NCBI RefSeq assembly: GCF_007997285.1
Contig: NZ_VORX01000002.1
Coordinates: 372,001-436,000, forward strand
Direction of reading: 5' to 3'
From: Gelidibacter salicanalis
GTDB taxonomy: Bacteria > Bacteroidota > Bacteroidia > Flavobacteriales > Flavobacteriaceae
Length of the DNA: 64,000 nt
Shown piece by piece: positions 43,637 to 53,231 of the stretch (position 1 is the first letter of the stretch; each line of letters begins with the position of its first letter). The notes beneath the pieces were generated by a model. The model was not told the origin of the DNA. It did no database searches and saw only the letters and a list, made by a program, of their open reading frames with translations. The position numbers were made by a program, and so were the translations under genes.

Positions 43637-44719
43637 ATGATATTAGTAACTCAACCATTTTTACCTCCAAAGAGTGAGTATGATGCATTGATTGACCAAG
43701 TATGGAAGCGCAATTGGCTTACTAACAATGGCCCTTTGCTCAATGAATTGGAGCTCAGCTTAAAAGATTATTTAAAACTTGACCATTTATTGTTTACTGG
43801 AAATGGTACAATTGCGCTTCAAATGGCCATAAAGGCATTAGATTTAAAAGGCGAAATAATTACAACTCCTTTTTCGTATGTAGCCACAACTAGCGCTATT
43901 GTATGGGAAAATTGTATTCCAATTTTCGCAGATATTGAGACTAAACAATTAACAATAGATCCTTCCAAAATAGAAGCTTTAATCACTGATAAAACTTCAG
44001 CGATTATGGCTACCCATGTATTTGGACTCCCTTGTAATGTTGAAGCTATAGAAGTAATAGCTAAAAAGCATAATTTGTTTGTTATATATGATGGGGCTCA
44101 CGCATTTGGAACCACTTATAAAAAACAATCACTTTTAGCGTATGGAGATATTAGTACTTTGAGTACACATGCGACAAAATTATTCCACACTATTGAAGGT
44201 GGTGCAGTCATTACGAATTCTCCAGATATTCTTAAAAAATTGGCTTATTTGAGAAATTTTGGTCATGATGGTTTGGACAAATACAATGGAGTGGGAATTA
44301 ATGGTAAAAATTCAGAATTTCATGCGGCAATGGGAGTGGTCAATCTTCCATATGTTGATAAAATTATAGAGCGACGAAAACTTTGCAGTGATCAATATGA
44401 CTACTGGTTGCTGAAGCACAACGTATATAGACCTGAAATTCCAAAGTTTACTGATTACAATTACGCTTATTATCCCGTGGTATTTGAATCTTCGGCAGTT
44501 GCAACTCAAGTATTTGAAGCTCTTATAAAAGAGGAAATTTATGCAAGAAAATATTTTTATCCTTCATTAAGCACATTGAATTATGTTACAAAGCAATCCA
44601 CTCCTGTGAGTGACGATATTGCCTCAAGAATTCTTTGTCTCCCTCTGTATTATGACCTGTCAACGACTGAAGTGGATTTGATTTGCAGAATTATACAAAG
44701 AGTTTTAAATTATAAATAA
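43637..44719 (+). CDS. DegT/DnrJ/EryC1 aminotransferase, VioA-like
   Basis: This 360-residue PLP enzyme transaminates a nucleotide-linked keto sugar. Key parts: VTQPFLPPKSEYDALID and LTNNGPLLNELE at the N-terminus, GNGTIALQMAI, YDGAHAFG with Asp152, and the PLP lysine Lys181 in STHATKLFHTIEGGA. The N-terminal form resembles dTDP-4-amino-4,6-dideoxyglucose synthases such as VioA. The likely substrate is dTDP-4-keto-6-deoxyglucose from rmlB. It is followed 2 bp later by an acetyltransferase, which would complete an N-acetylated 4-amino sugar. Substrate assignment is inference. Confidence 0.85.
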   Translation: MILVTQPFLPPKSEYDALIDQVWKRNWLTNNGPLLNELELSLKDYLKLDHLLFTGNGTIALQMAIKALDLKGEIITTPFSYVATTSAIVWENCIPIFADIETKQLTIDPSKIEALITDKTSAIMATHVFGLPCNVEAIEVIAKKHNLFVIYDGAHAFGTTYKKQSLLAYGDISTLSTHATKLFHTIEGGAVITNSPDILKKLAYLRNFGHDGLDKYNGVGINGKNSEFHAAMGVVNLPYVDKIIERRKLCSDQYDYWLLKHNVYRPEIPKFTDYNYAYYPVVFESSAVATQVFEALIKEEIYARKYFYPSLSTLNYVTKQSTPVSDDIASRILCLPLYYDLSTTEVDLICRIIQRVLNYK

Positions 44720-44721
44720 TT

Positions 44722-45264
44722 ATGGCTTTTTTAGATAGGCAAAGTATCAATTCTATTGGTTTCAAAAGTATTGGTGAGAACATACTCATTTCTGATAAAG
44801 CAGCATTTTATAATCCTGAGCTAATTAGCATAGGTTCGAATGTTAGGATAGATGATTTTTGTTTACTTTCAGGCACTATTTCTCTCGGTAATTACATTCA
44901 TTTAAGTGCCTACAATGCCTTATATGGTAAATTGGGTATAACGATGGAAGATTTCTCTGGACTGTCTCCGAGGTGTACTGTTTTTAGTGCATCAGATGAT
45001 TTTTCTGGACAATCGATGATTAGTCCAATGGTTCCAAGTAACCTTACCAATGTGTCCGGTGGCGAAGTAAAGATAGGGAGATTTTCTCAAGTTGGCGCCA
45101 ATTGCATTATACTTCCGAATCTTGAATTGGCAGAAGGAACCGTCATTGGTGCAATGTCATTAGTTAAAGAAAGCACGAAGGCCTGGAGTTTATATGCTGG
45201 GTGTCCCGCAAAGTATATTAAGCCGAGAAATAAAAATATTCTCAATCTCTATAAGACTATTTAA
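44722..45264 (+). CDS. hexapeptide-repeat acyltransferase
   Basis: This 180-residue left-handed beta helix protein shows [LIV]G-x4 repeats, for example ELISIGSNVRIDDF, GTISLGNYIHLSAY, GEVKIGRFSQVGANCIILP and EGTVIGAMSLV, and a C-terminal GCPAKYIKPR as in sugar acetyltransferases. It probably acetylates the amino sugar made by the preceding aminotransferase, or alternatively O-acetylates a sugar. The two genes are separated by 2 bp. Confidence 0.82.
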   Translation: MAFLDRQSINSIGFKSIGENILISDKAAFYNPELISIGSNVRIDDFCLLSGTISLGNYIHLSAYNALYGKLGITMEDFSGLSPRCTVFSASDDFSGQSMISPMVPSNLTNVSGGEVKIGRFSQVGANCIILPNLELAEGTVIGAMSLVKESTKAWSLYAGCPAKYIKPRNKNILNLYKTI

Positions 45265-45299
45265 AATTTAGGCGAAATGAACATTAACATCTGCTCAAT

Positions 45300-46235
45300 A
45301 TGAGTAAACCCATAGTGAGTGTAGTCATGATAACTTATAATCATGAAAAGTATATAGAACAATCCATACATGGTGTTCTAATGCAAAAATGCAATTTTGA
45401 AGTTGAATTAATAATTGCAAATGACAAATCAACAGATAGCACCCACAAGGTTATTGACAAATTATTGAAGGACACCTGCTTACCTAATCATATCACAATA
45501 AGATATTACAATCATCATAAAAATAAAGGGATGATTAATAATTTTTATTGGGCTTTAGAACAATCTAAAGGTAAATATACTGCACTTTGTGAAGGAGATG
45601 ATTATTGGTTTGATCCTCTCAAGCTGCAAAAACAAGTAGATTTTTTAGAATTTCACCAAGATTACGTGCTATGTGGAACAGGTTTTCATGTCATAAACAA
45701 TAATGAAGTTGTAAGAGAAATAAGTTCAGGTGATACCAATAGTCAAAAATCATTTGAGCAGCATTTAATGAGTAATCAATTCGCTACCCTTACGTTGTGT
45801 TTCAAGACCAAGGTTTTAAGCATGATTAATTTAGAGGCGTTACATAATTATTTACTGGGTGATTGGCCTTTAACATTGCGCTTATTACAATTTGGAAAGG
45901 GTATTATCCTTAGCGATATAACATGTGCTTATCGAGAGCATGATAGTGGTGCATTTTCCCTCATTTCAAGTAATAATCAATCAAAAACTGTATTGTTAAC
46001 GATTTCAAAATTCATTACTCAAAATTCAATAAATATAAGTGTGGAAAGGAGAGAGCAACTAAAGAAGGAATTATGGCAGGTTTTATACCAAACAAAAGAC
46101 ATCCGAGAAAGGACTGATATATTAAAGCAAGTTCTTCCTGCAATAGGATCAAATAAATTAAAATTTCAGACATTCATGCTTATTGCTAATACTCCACATT
46201 CAGTATTTTCACGTCTTGGATGGCGATTAATATAG
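45300..46235 (+). CDS. glycosyltransferase family 2
   Basis: This 311-residue GT-A enzyme opens with VVMITYNHEKYIEQSIHGVL and has the nucleotide-sugar site NDKSTDST and the metal-binding motif EGDDYWF (Asp-Asp), as in GT2 proteins. It is soluble with no membrane segment and probably acts on the lipid-linked precursor at the inner face of the membrane. Donor and acceptor cannot be told. It follows the acetyltransferase by 35 bp. Confidence 0.85.
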   Translation: MSKPIVSVVMITYNHEKYIEQSIHGVLMQKCNFEVELIIANDKSTDSTHKVIDKLLKDTCLPNHITIRYYNHHKNKGMINNFYWALEQSKGKYTALCEGDDYWFDPLKLQKQVDFLEFHQDYVLCGTGFHVINNNEVVREISSGDTNSQKSFEQHLMSNQFATLTLCFKTKVLSMINLEALHNYLLGDWPLTLRLLQFGKGIILSDITCAYREHDSGAFSLISSNNQSKTVLLTISKFITQNSINISVERREQLKKELWQVLYQTKDIRERTDILKQVLPAIGSNKLKFQTFMLIANTPHSVFSRLGWRLI

Positions 46236-46458
46236 TCATTAGAATTTAGAACATTTAATAGAATAATAAATTCACATTCAAAATTGAAGCAGTAAATATT
46301 TTATTCATAGTTCTTGATTATTTATTAATAAAAAATAAGTTTTCTCTATTCTTTTAAGGTTCTTTTATCAAGAAATAATTCTAGATATTCATTTTAAAAA
46401 ATTTATCAAAGTAGAATTTCAAATATGAAAATTGTAGAGTTAAAAATTTTTATTTACC

Positions 46459-47427
46459 ATGAGCATTTACTATTACGTTCCAGACAATATTAAACCGAGT
46501 TGGGGCATTGGCGTCATTTATCATCACGTAAAGGCATTAAATGAATCAGGACAAAGTGCTTTTGTTTTGCATCAAAAACAGGGATTTATATTACCATGGC
46601 TTGAGCTCAAAGTACCTACTAAATATAGAGATGCCATTAGCAACTATGAAATTTCTTCATCGGATAGTTTAGTTGTACCAGAAGTTATGGCACATGAGAG
46701 TTTTGTGTTGCAATGTAAAGCCAGAAAAATTCTTTTTATTCAAGCTACAGGTTGGATCTTTGAAGCATTACCTTTACATGTAACCCATAAAAAATTAGGC
46801 TTTTCATCTGCTATGGTAATTATGCCGCATATGTTACCTATTGTAGAAAAATTTATTGGATTGCCATCTTTTTTGGTTCCGCCCATGGTGGCGGATTATT
46901 TTTTTAACAAACCCATCCCATTACACCGAAAGAAAACCATTGTAATGTATCCTAAGTTTAATCAAATTGATTTTTCTATTGTAAATGGACTGCTCCGCAG
47001 GAAGCTAGGTAACAATAAAATAAAAAAAGCCTTGGGTGTGGATTGGCGTATTCAACTTTTGGAGGGGCTTTCTCATCAGGAGGTTTCAGCTACTTTTGAT
47101 CAGGCTACATTTTTCATCTCACTTAATACCTTTGAGGCTCTAAATACTTCCGTAGTAGAAGCGATGGCACGAGGGTGCATTGTTTTTTGTTATGAAGGTT
47201 TTGGCCCAAAAGATTTTTTACTGGATAACATAAATGCTTTTGTTTTTGGCAATAATGAACCTTATGCATTGGTCGAAAAAATTTATGACATCTTAGATCA
47301 ACCTGATCAGTATAAATCTCAATTAGGAACCATGAGACAACATGCACTGGAAACAGCCAACCAATATACTTATGATAAAATGAAGGAATCGTTAGCAAAT
47401 CAAATTGAATTTATTGTGAATGAATAG
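46459..47427 (+). CDS. glycosyltransferase (GT-B type, GT4-like)
   Basis: This 322-residue protein starts MSIYYYVPDNIKPSWGIGVIYHHVKALN, close to GT-B N-termini, though only part of that is diagnostic. The C-terminal half contains SLNTFEALNTSVVEAMARGC with an E-x7-E motif, NTSVVEAMARG and GFGPKDFL. The product is soluble. The gap before it (46236-46458) holds no gene. It overlaps the next GT2 gene by 8 bp, so the two are probably coupled. Confidence 0.75.
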   Translation: MSIYYYVPDNIKPSWGIGVIYHHVKALNESGQSAFVLHQKQGFILPWLELKVPTKYRDAISNYEISSSDSLVVPEVMAHESFVLQCKARKILFIQATGWIFEALPLHVTHKKLGFSSAMVIMPHMLPIVEKFIGLPSFLVPPMVADYFFNKPIPLHRKKTIVMYPKFNQIDFSIVNGLLRRKLGNNKIKKALGVDWRIQLLEGLSHQEVSATFDQATFFISLNTFEALNTSVVEAMARGCIVFCYEGFGPKDFLLDNINAFVFGNNEPYALVEKIYDILDQPDQYKSQLGTMRQHALETANQYTYDKMKESLANQIEFIVNE

Positions 47428-48361
47428 TTCTACATTACTTACCCCACCAAAAACGCCGCTGGTTTATACTATTATTGTAACTTATAATGGGATGCAATGG
47501 ATTGATCAATGTCTTAAAAGTTTACGAGAATCATCTATCCCAACCCATGTCATTGTCATTGATAACCTTTCTACCGATGATAGCGCAAAACATATTGGAG
47601 AAAATTTTCCAGAGGTCCACCTTATAAGATCTAAAATAAACTTGGGTTTCGGAAAAGGCAATAACATAGGTCTAACAAAAGCCTTAAAGGACAATGTTGA
47701 TTACGTGTTTTTACTCAATCAGGATGCATGGGTCAGACGTGATTCAATTGAATTACTTATCAATATTCATCGCAATAATAATGATTATGGTGTTTTGAGT
47801 CCTGTACACTTAAATGGAACCGAAAAAGAATTAGAAACCAAATTTGCTGAATATGCGGGTCCAGAGAATACGCCAGGTTTTTTATCAGACTTGTATATGC
47901 AAAGCATAAAGCCATTATATACCTCAAATTTTGTTAATGCTGCGGCTTGGTTGATTTCTAAAAAGTGTTTAGAGAAAGTAGGCGGTTTCAACCCATTATT
48001 TGCACATTATGGCGAAGATGAAGATTATATAAACAGAGTGAAATATTGGGGATTTAAAATTGGGATTGTTCCTAATGCAGTTATTACCCACGATTCTATT
48101 TTCTCTTGGGAAAAAATTGAGTTTCATCCTGTACGTAACGTAATTTTCAACCTCGTACCTTTAGCCGATATAAATAACCGGTATCGAAGTGCATGGTTGG
48201 CATTTATCAAGAAGAGCATGGATGAATTGACGGGACAATTATTGTTTAGAAAATTCAAACGGTTTAAAACCCGCCATAAAGCATTTTGGAATACAATTAC
48301 TAAATTTCAAGAAATTAAGAAGGCTAGAGAAAACAGTAAGCATCAAGCAGCTTTTTTATGA
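47420..48361 (+). CDS. glycosyltransferase family 2, rhamnosyl- or similar type
   Basis: This 313-residue GT2 protein has VYTIIVTYNGMQWIDQCL, DNLSTDDS, a NQDAWV region in place of the usual DDD motif, and HYGEDEDYINRVKYWG as found in GT2 enzymes of polysaccharide clusters. The C-terminal region is basic. It overlaps both its neighbours (8 bp before, 4 bp after), which points to one operon. Confidence 0.85.
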   Translation: MNSSTLLTPPKTPLVYTIIVTYNGMQWIDQCLKSLRESSIPTHVIVIDNLSTDDSAKHIGENFPEVHLIRSKINLGFGKGNNIGLTKALKDNVDYVFLLNQDAWVRRDSIELLINIHRNNNDYGVLSPVHLNGTEKELETKFAEYAGPENTPGFLSDLYMQSIKPLYTSNFVNAAAWLISKKCLEKVGGFNPLFAHYGEDEDYINRVKYWGFKIGIVPNAVITHDSIFSWEKIEFHPVRNVIFNLVPLADINNRYRSAWLAFIKKSMDELTGQLLFRKFKRFKTRHKAFWNTITKFQEIKKARENSKHQAAFL

Positions 48362-49326
48362 TGAAATCTATCGTTAGCATTATTACCCCGCTTTTTAATC
48401 GTTCAGATTTAGTACCTGAAACTTGGGCTTCTATTCAAAACCAAAGTTATGAAAACTGGGAATGGATTGTAGTAGATGATGGTTCTACCGATGGAGGAGA
48501 TGCGTTTATAAGAGATTTAGCGTTGACGGATCCTCGAGTTCAATTACATCACCGGGAAAGTTTACCAAAAGGACCTTCACATTGTCGAAATATTGGAACT
48601 GAATTTGCCAAAGGAGAGTATCTAATATTTTTAGATTCAGATGATATTATTAGTCACACTTGTTTAGAAAAAAGAGTTGAGTTTATAAAACAGCATCCGA
48701 AATTTGACTTTGCAGTTTTTGCACAGGCAACATTTACAACAAAAATTAAGGATCATGAAGTTTTCGGGAACATATATAAGGATAAAAAGCAGTACCTCAT
48801 ATCATTTATTAAGGACATGCCACCATGGTGTATCAGTGGACCTATTTGGAAAACGGTTAGTTTTCAATTAATTGGAGGGTTTAGAGAAGACTATATGATA
48901 ATGGAAGATCCTGAGCTACATATTCGAGCGCTTATGTCAGGACTGAATTTTGAAGTAGTAGAGACTTCTCCAGATTTCTTTTATCGCGTTTTGCCCAAAA
49001 CGCCTGAGCAAGAAATTGCATTCTGGAAAAATTCAATTTTAGGAAGAATTACTTTTTTTAAAAATCTTTATCCTCAGATGAAAACAGTTGAGCATAAGAT
49101 TGCTCTTCAAGAAGGGATTAAAAATCTTTACGGCACGTTTTTATTAAGTAGAATTGTGAAATTTAAAAATGTTCATGACGATTTTATGAATTGGATTAAA
49201 GAACGAAATCTTATGCCAAAAAACAAAATGTCATTTATAAAACTGTATTTATGTATTTCAAATCATCGAGTATTAAATTCAATCCCATTTATAAAAGGTT
49301 GGTTATTTAGAAATACTATTAATTAA
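48358..49326 (+). CDS. glycosyltransferase family 2
   Basis: This 322-residue GT2 enzyme has SIITPLFNRSDLVPETWAS, VVDDGSTDGG and LDSDDIISHTC with the Asp-x-Asp metal site, and a membrane-free C-terminus. Start is ATG 48358 (ATGATG; 48361 is possible) in an ATGA overlap with the preceding gene. Substrate unknown. A gap of 290 bp follows. Confidence 0.87.
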   Translation: MMKSIVSIITPLFNRSDLVPETWASIQNQSYENWEWIVVDDGSTDGGDAFIRDLALTDPRVQLHHRESLPKGPSHCRNIGTEFAKGEYLIFLDSDDIISHTCLEKRVEFIKQHPKFDFAVFAQATFTTKIKDHEVFGNIYKDKKQYLISFIKDMPPWCISGPIWKTVSFQLIGGFREDYMIMEDPELHIRALMSGLNFEVVETSPDFFYRVLPKTPEQEIAFWKNSILGRITFFKNLYPQMKTVEHKIALQEGIKNLYGTFLLSRIVKFKNVHDDFMNWIKERNLMPKNKMSFIKLYLCISNHRVLNSIPFIKGWLFRNTIN

Positions 49327-49616
49327 CAACTTTATTTTTTATGCAGTAATTAGAATTTGCAATCTGTTTCTTGTGTTTTATGAAAAAATATAAATTTCGA
49401 TTTTTGCATTTATATGTAAGTATTTTATATGCGCTCTGTAGTTTAAAACTAAAGTTTAATCCTTAAACTAATTATTACAATATACTTCACGTTACTAAAA
49501 GTTTTATCTAAGTACTAGTTTTAGAGTAAAATGAATAACAGCAATTTATATTTTAAACTGGCCTTAAATTAAAAATAGGTCAATCGAGTAATATTAAAAT
49601 AGTAGACCTACTAATA

Positions 49617-50693
49617 ATGAAGCAAATAGAAGCTAAAAAATTTTATCCTGAATTAGAAACGCTTAGAGCTATAGCCGTGTTGATGGTGTTAATGGCTCAT
49701 TTTATTCCTGAAGATAGTTTCTTTTATATCCCATACCTGTGGTATGGCGTAGACTTATTTTTTACGATATCAGGTTTTTTGATAACTTCAATATTACTTA
49801 AAGCGAGGTTCATGACAGATAAAAGTAATAAAACGTTATTAAAGAATTTTTATATGCGTCGAGCTCTCCGACTATTTCCTGTTTATTATTTATTCATTTT
49901 CTTCTTTTATTTCGCTAAACATTGGGGAAATCTTCAAATGTGGAATGATGATTATAATTTCTATTTTTTTACCTATTTCCAGAATATTTACTTCTTTAAG
50001 TTAGGGAATTTTAATAGTATGTTCAGTCATCTATGGTCTTTAGGCGTTGAAGAACAATTCTACATGGTCTGGCCCTTTGTGATCCTGTTCTTATCAAAAC
50101 GATGGCTCCCGTACTTATTCGGTTTTATTATTTTTATGTCACTTTCACTTATTACAATTTTCCAAGATGTTCCTTTATTTCGATCTTTAACTTTCGCGAA
50201 TTTTCACACCTTAGGAATCGGTGCGCTTTTTGCATATTTTCATATTTGTAAGCCACATAATATTATTTTCGATAAAATACGATCCAACCGAACACTTATA
50301 ACTATTGTTTTAACGCCTATTTTTATTATTACTTTAATCTACTCTTACAAATTAGGAGGCGTCGGCCCTCTTATTTTAGAATTTATGTTAGCCATTACCA
50401 TGGTAGCTTATGTTATTACTAGCACTTATGGTTGGCAATTAAACTTAAAGTATATTACCCAAAACAAAATTTTAATGCATATCGGTAAAATAAGTTATGG
50501 AATTTACCTTTTTCATTTACCATTGCCAGCTATATGCGCAGTGTTTTATCACAAACTGACTGGGCAAGATTTAATTATCCCACATGAACTTTTTAGTTTT
50601 TTATTATTTACTACATTAACTATAATTATAGCACATTTTTCATTCAAATGGATTGAGACGCCCTTTTTAAATCTTAAGAAAAAATTTGAATAA
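49617..50693 (+). CDS. membrane O-acyltransferase, acyltransferase 3 family
   Basis: This 358-residue polytopic protein (about ten hydrophobic segments) has the N-terminal signature LETLRAIAVLMVLMAHFIP, a second signature WYGVDLFFTISGFL, and SHLWSLGVEEQFYMVWP, which are features of OafA/YrhL-type acyltransferases. Such enzymes O-acetylate sugars of surface polysaccharides at the membrane. A second member of the family follows. Both lie in very A+T-rich DNA. Confidence 0.9.
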   Translation: MKQIEAKKFYPELETLRAIAVLMVLMAHFIPEDSFFYIPYLWYGVDLFFTISGFLITSILLKARFMTDKSNKTLLKNFYMRRALRLFPVYYLFIFFFYFAKHWGNLQMWNDDYNFYFFTYFQNIYFFKLGNFNSMFSHLWSLGVEEQFYMVWPFVILFLSKRWLPYLFGFIIFMSLSLITIFQDVPLFRSLTFANFHTLGIGALFAYFHICKPHNIIFDKIRSNRTLITIVLTPIFIITLIYSYKLGGVGPLILEFMLAITMVAYVITSTYGWQLNLKYITQNKILMHIGKISYGIYLFHLPLPAICAVFYHKLTGQDLIIPHELFSFLLFTTLTIIIAHFSFKWIETPFLNLKKKFE

Positions 50694-51030
50694 TTTGATA
50701 TTTTAGTAAACTAAATTTAAAATATTTAACTAATAATTCCGTTATGTGATGTTCAGTTCTATATCAGTGTACTTAATTTTATTATAATATCAAACTAATC
50801 CTTTACATGGAAAATAAATGAAGTTATTAAAATGAGTATGTTTTAGTACCTAAAAAATTAAAAATTTTAATTAAACCATAACTAAATAGATACGGGTTTT
50901 AACAAGCTTCGATATTAGATATAGATTCAAAATAAATTTATTAAACATAGTTTTTATTTTCAGTTAAGAAAATTATTTTAATGAATTAAAGTAACATAAT
51001 TCTATGTTGTTACTGATGTATACCAAAATT
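50694..51030. other. A+T-rich gap of about 340 bp between the two acyltransferase genes
   Basis: No frame with recognisable content on either strand; the region is strongly A+T-rich and holds no clear hairpin or repeat. A promoter could be here, but no perfect TAnnTTTG element with a -33 box stands out. Confidence 0.5.
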
Positions 51031-52137
51031 ATGACGGCTGAAAAAACGAGAATATCTATTTTAGATGGTTTTAGATCAATAGCAATTCTTATTGTTATTC
51101 TATATCATTTTTTTTCTCGGTGGACACCACCAAATAGCCAAAGATCCTTATATCCATATGATGACCAATTTAATTATTTTAGCTATGGTCATCTGGGTGT
51201 GCAATTTTTTTTTATAATCAGTGGATTTGTTATTTTTTTTACTCTTGAAAAAACGGATAAATTTATATCATTTTGGAAGAAAAGGGTAATAAGATTACTT
51301 CCGTCAATGGTAGCTGCATCCATTTTAACTTTTCTAATTGTTTATTTTTTTGACATAAATAATCTGTTCCCTGATAGCCGCTCATTGACAAATTTAGTAT
51401 TTAGTCTAACATTTATTAATCCAGATCTATTCAATGTGATTTTTAATTCTGATGTTTCGTATGTAAATGGTTCATATTGGAGCTTATGGCCTGAAATTCA
51501 ATTTTATGCATTTTCAAGTTTACTATATTTCGTCAAAAAGGAGAAATTTTTATGGAATTTTTTATTGGTATCATTTATTTTATTTTTCTTAAATTATTTT
51601 ATTCAACATACCCAAGGCACTAATACCTTCAATATTGACGTTCCTCATAATTTTATATTATGGTATAGGCAATGGGTAACAAATGGATTTAATCTTATAC
51701 AATATTTACATTTATTTTGTTTGGGCATTTTGTTTTATGAACTATATAAAAATAAAAAGAGAGAAAAAACTAGTCCTCTATGCATTCAAATTAGTTTGCT
51801 ATTTTTAATATTATTTACCATTTATTCCGGAATTAGACTGCCAATTAGGATTATTTATGCAATGATGATTATTGCATTTATTATGTTTATATATTACCCA
51901 AATAATTTAAAATTTTTAGAGAATTCAACTATAACCAGTATTGGAAAGTCATCCTATTTTCTTTATCTCATACATGAAAATATTGGCGTGTTATTAATTT
52001 TTAGCTTCGGTTCTGCTATTATGCCATTATCTATTTTATTGCCAATTATCATAATTGTTAGCTTGATTTTATTAAGTATTTTGTTTTCAAACAAAATTGA
52101 TAAACCTATTAATAGATGGTTCAAGAGATATACATAA
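51031..52137 (+). CDS. membrane O-acyltransferase, acyltransferase 3 family (second copy)
   Basis: This protein of about 368 residues has about ten hydrophobic segments and the family signatures ISILDGFRSIAILIVILYHFF and GHLGVQFFFIISGFVIFFTLE, both only partly quoted here as family blocks. I start it at ATG 51031 (MTAEKTRISIL); ATG 51004 would add nine residues. It may modify a different sugar from the copy at 49617; sequence similarity between the two is modest. Confidence 0.88.
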   Translation: MTAEKTRISILDGFRSIAILIVILYHFFSRWTPPNSQRSLYPYDDQFNYFSYGHLGVQFFFIISGFVIFFTLEKTDKFISFWKKRVIRLLPSMVAASILTFLIVYFFDINNLFPDSRSLTNLVFSLTFINPDLFNVIFNSDVSYVNGSYWSLWPEIQFYAFSSLLYFVKKEKFLWNFLLVSFILFFLNYFIQHTQGTNTFNIDVPHNFILWYRQWVTNGFNLIQYLHLFCLGILFYELYKNKKREKTSPLCIQISLLFLILFTIYSGIRLPIRIIYAMMIIAFIMFIYYPNNLKFLENSTITSIGKSSYFLYLIHENIGVLLIFSFGSAIMPLSILLPIIIIVSLILLSILFSNKIDKPINRWFKRYT

Positions 52138-52273
52138 GTTGAAATCATAATAGAAATTATCAATTTCAAAAAACCTCTTTTACACATAAAGATTTTTTTA
52201 ATAATTTAATTTATATGACCCATAATTCGAGGGATAAAATGGTTATTAATTTAATTTTTACAACTCCCAAACT

Positions 52274-52281
52274 TAATTTTG
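52274..52281 (+). promoter_or_regulatory. candidate -7 element directly before the GT2 gene at 52287
   Basis: TAATTTTG is a full match to TAnnTTTG and ends 5 bp before the ATG. If used, the transcript would have almost no leader. Chance match is possible in this A+T-rich sequence. Confidence 0.35.
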
Positions 52282-52286
52282 TATAA

Positions 52287-53231
52287 ATGATAACCATATC
52301 AATTGTAATTCCTGTTAAAAATGGTATTTCTACTATTGAACGTTGCTTAAATGCTATTTTTAGTCAAACAATAATAAAAGAAGCTGAAGTTATTATTATA
52401 GATAGTGGTAGTACTGATGGAACTTTAGAGGTTTTAAAAAATTACGATGTCCGTCTTTACCAAATAGATCCCAACAACTTTAACCATGGTGCTACTCGGA
52501 ATTTTGGCGTTTCTTTAGCAAATGGGGAAATTATTGTGATGACGGTGCAGGACGCGATGGCGTCTGATTCTAAATGGTTGGAAAGTCTGATAACTCCATT
52601 TGAAGATGCATCCATCGCTGGAGTTTGTGGTCGACAAATGATTGCTCATGATAACCAAAATAATCCAGGGGCCTGGACAGAAACTTTTAGTGATCCTCAA
52701 TTTCGAAAGGTTAGCTTTTCTAAAGCTGAATTAGTCCAAATGAGCCCTGTTGAACGAAAAAATAATTGTGGCTGGGATAATGTTACTGCTGCATATCGTA
52801 AAGATATGCTTCAACAAATTCCTTTCCCTATTACGAATTATTCTGAAGACATTCATTGGGCGTGGCAAATGTATCATAAAGGATTTCATTTAGGTTACGC
52901 ACCGCAAGCAAGTGTCTTTCATTACCATCACGAAAATTATATATACCGTTACAAACGACATTTTATTGAAATAACGAATCACTTTAGAGTTTATGGATTA
53001 AAAGCCTACCCTGCACTCAAAAAGTCAGATTTAATTCCATTTTATCGAGTTTTAAAAAAGACAAAGGTCAATAAATTTAATTGGCTACTTTATAATGTAC
53101 GCCTAATTACTGCAAATAAGATGGCAGAGTCTCTATTTGCCATAACGTATTGGCTAAATGGTGAAAAGGGAATTACTAAGAAATATTATCAATTAACCAA
53201 AGAAGTCCCAATTGGAAAATCAAACTTATAA
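52287..53231 (+). CDS. glycosyltransferase family 2, rhamnosyltransferase-like
   Basis: This 314-residue GT2 enzyme has SIVIPVKNGISTIERCL, IIDSGSTDGT, the NFNHGATRNFG segment and VMTVQDAMASDSKWL, features common in GT2 rhamnosyltransferases. The dTDP-rhamnose genes earlier in the cluster make rhamnose transfer plausible, but this is inference. It overlaps the next gene by 20 bp. Confidence 0.82.
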   Translation: MITISIVIPVKNGISTIERCLNAIFSQTIIKEAEVIIIDSGSTDGTLEVLKNYDVRLYQIDPNNFNHGATRNFGVSLANGEIIVMTVQDAMASDSKWLESLITPFEDASIAGVCGRQMIAHDNQNNPGAWTETFSDPQFRKVSFSKAELVQMSPVERKNNCGWDNVTAAYRKDMLQQIPFPITNYSEDIHWAWQMYHKGFHLGYAPQASVFHYHHENYIYRYKRHFIEITNHFRVYGLKAYPALKKSDLIPFYRVLKKTKVNKFNWLLYNVRLITANKMAESLFAITYWLNGEKGITKKYYQLTKEVPIGKSNL

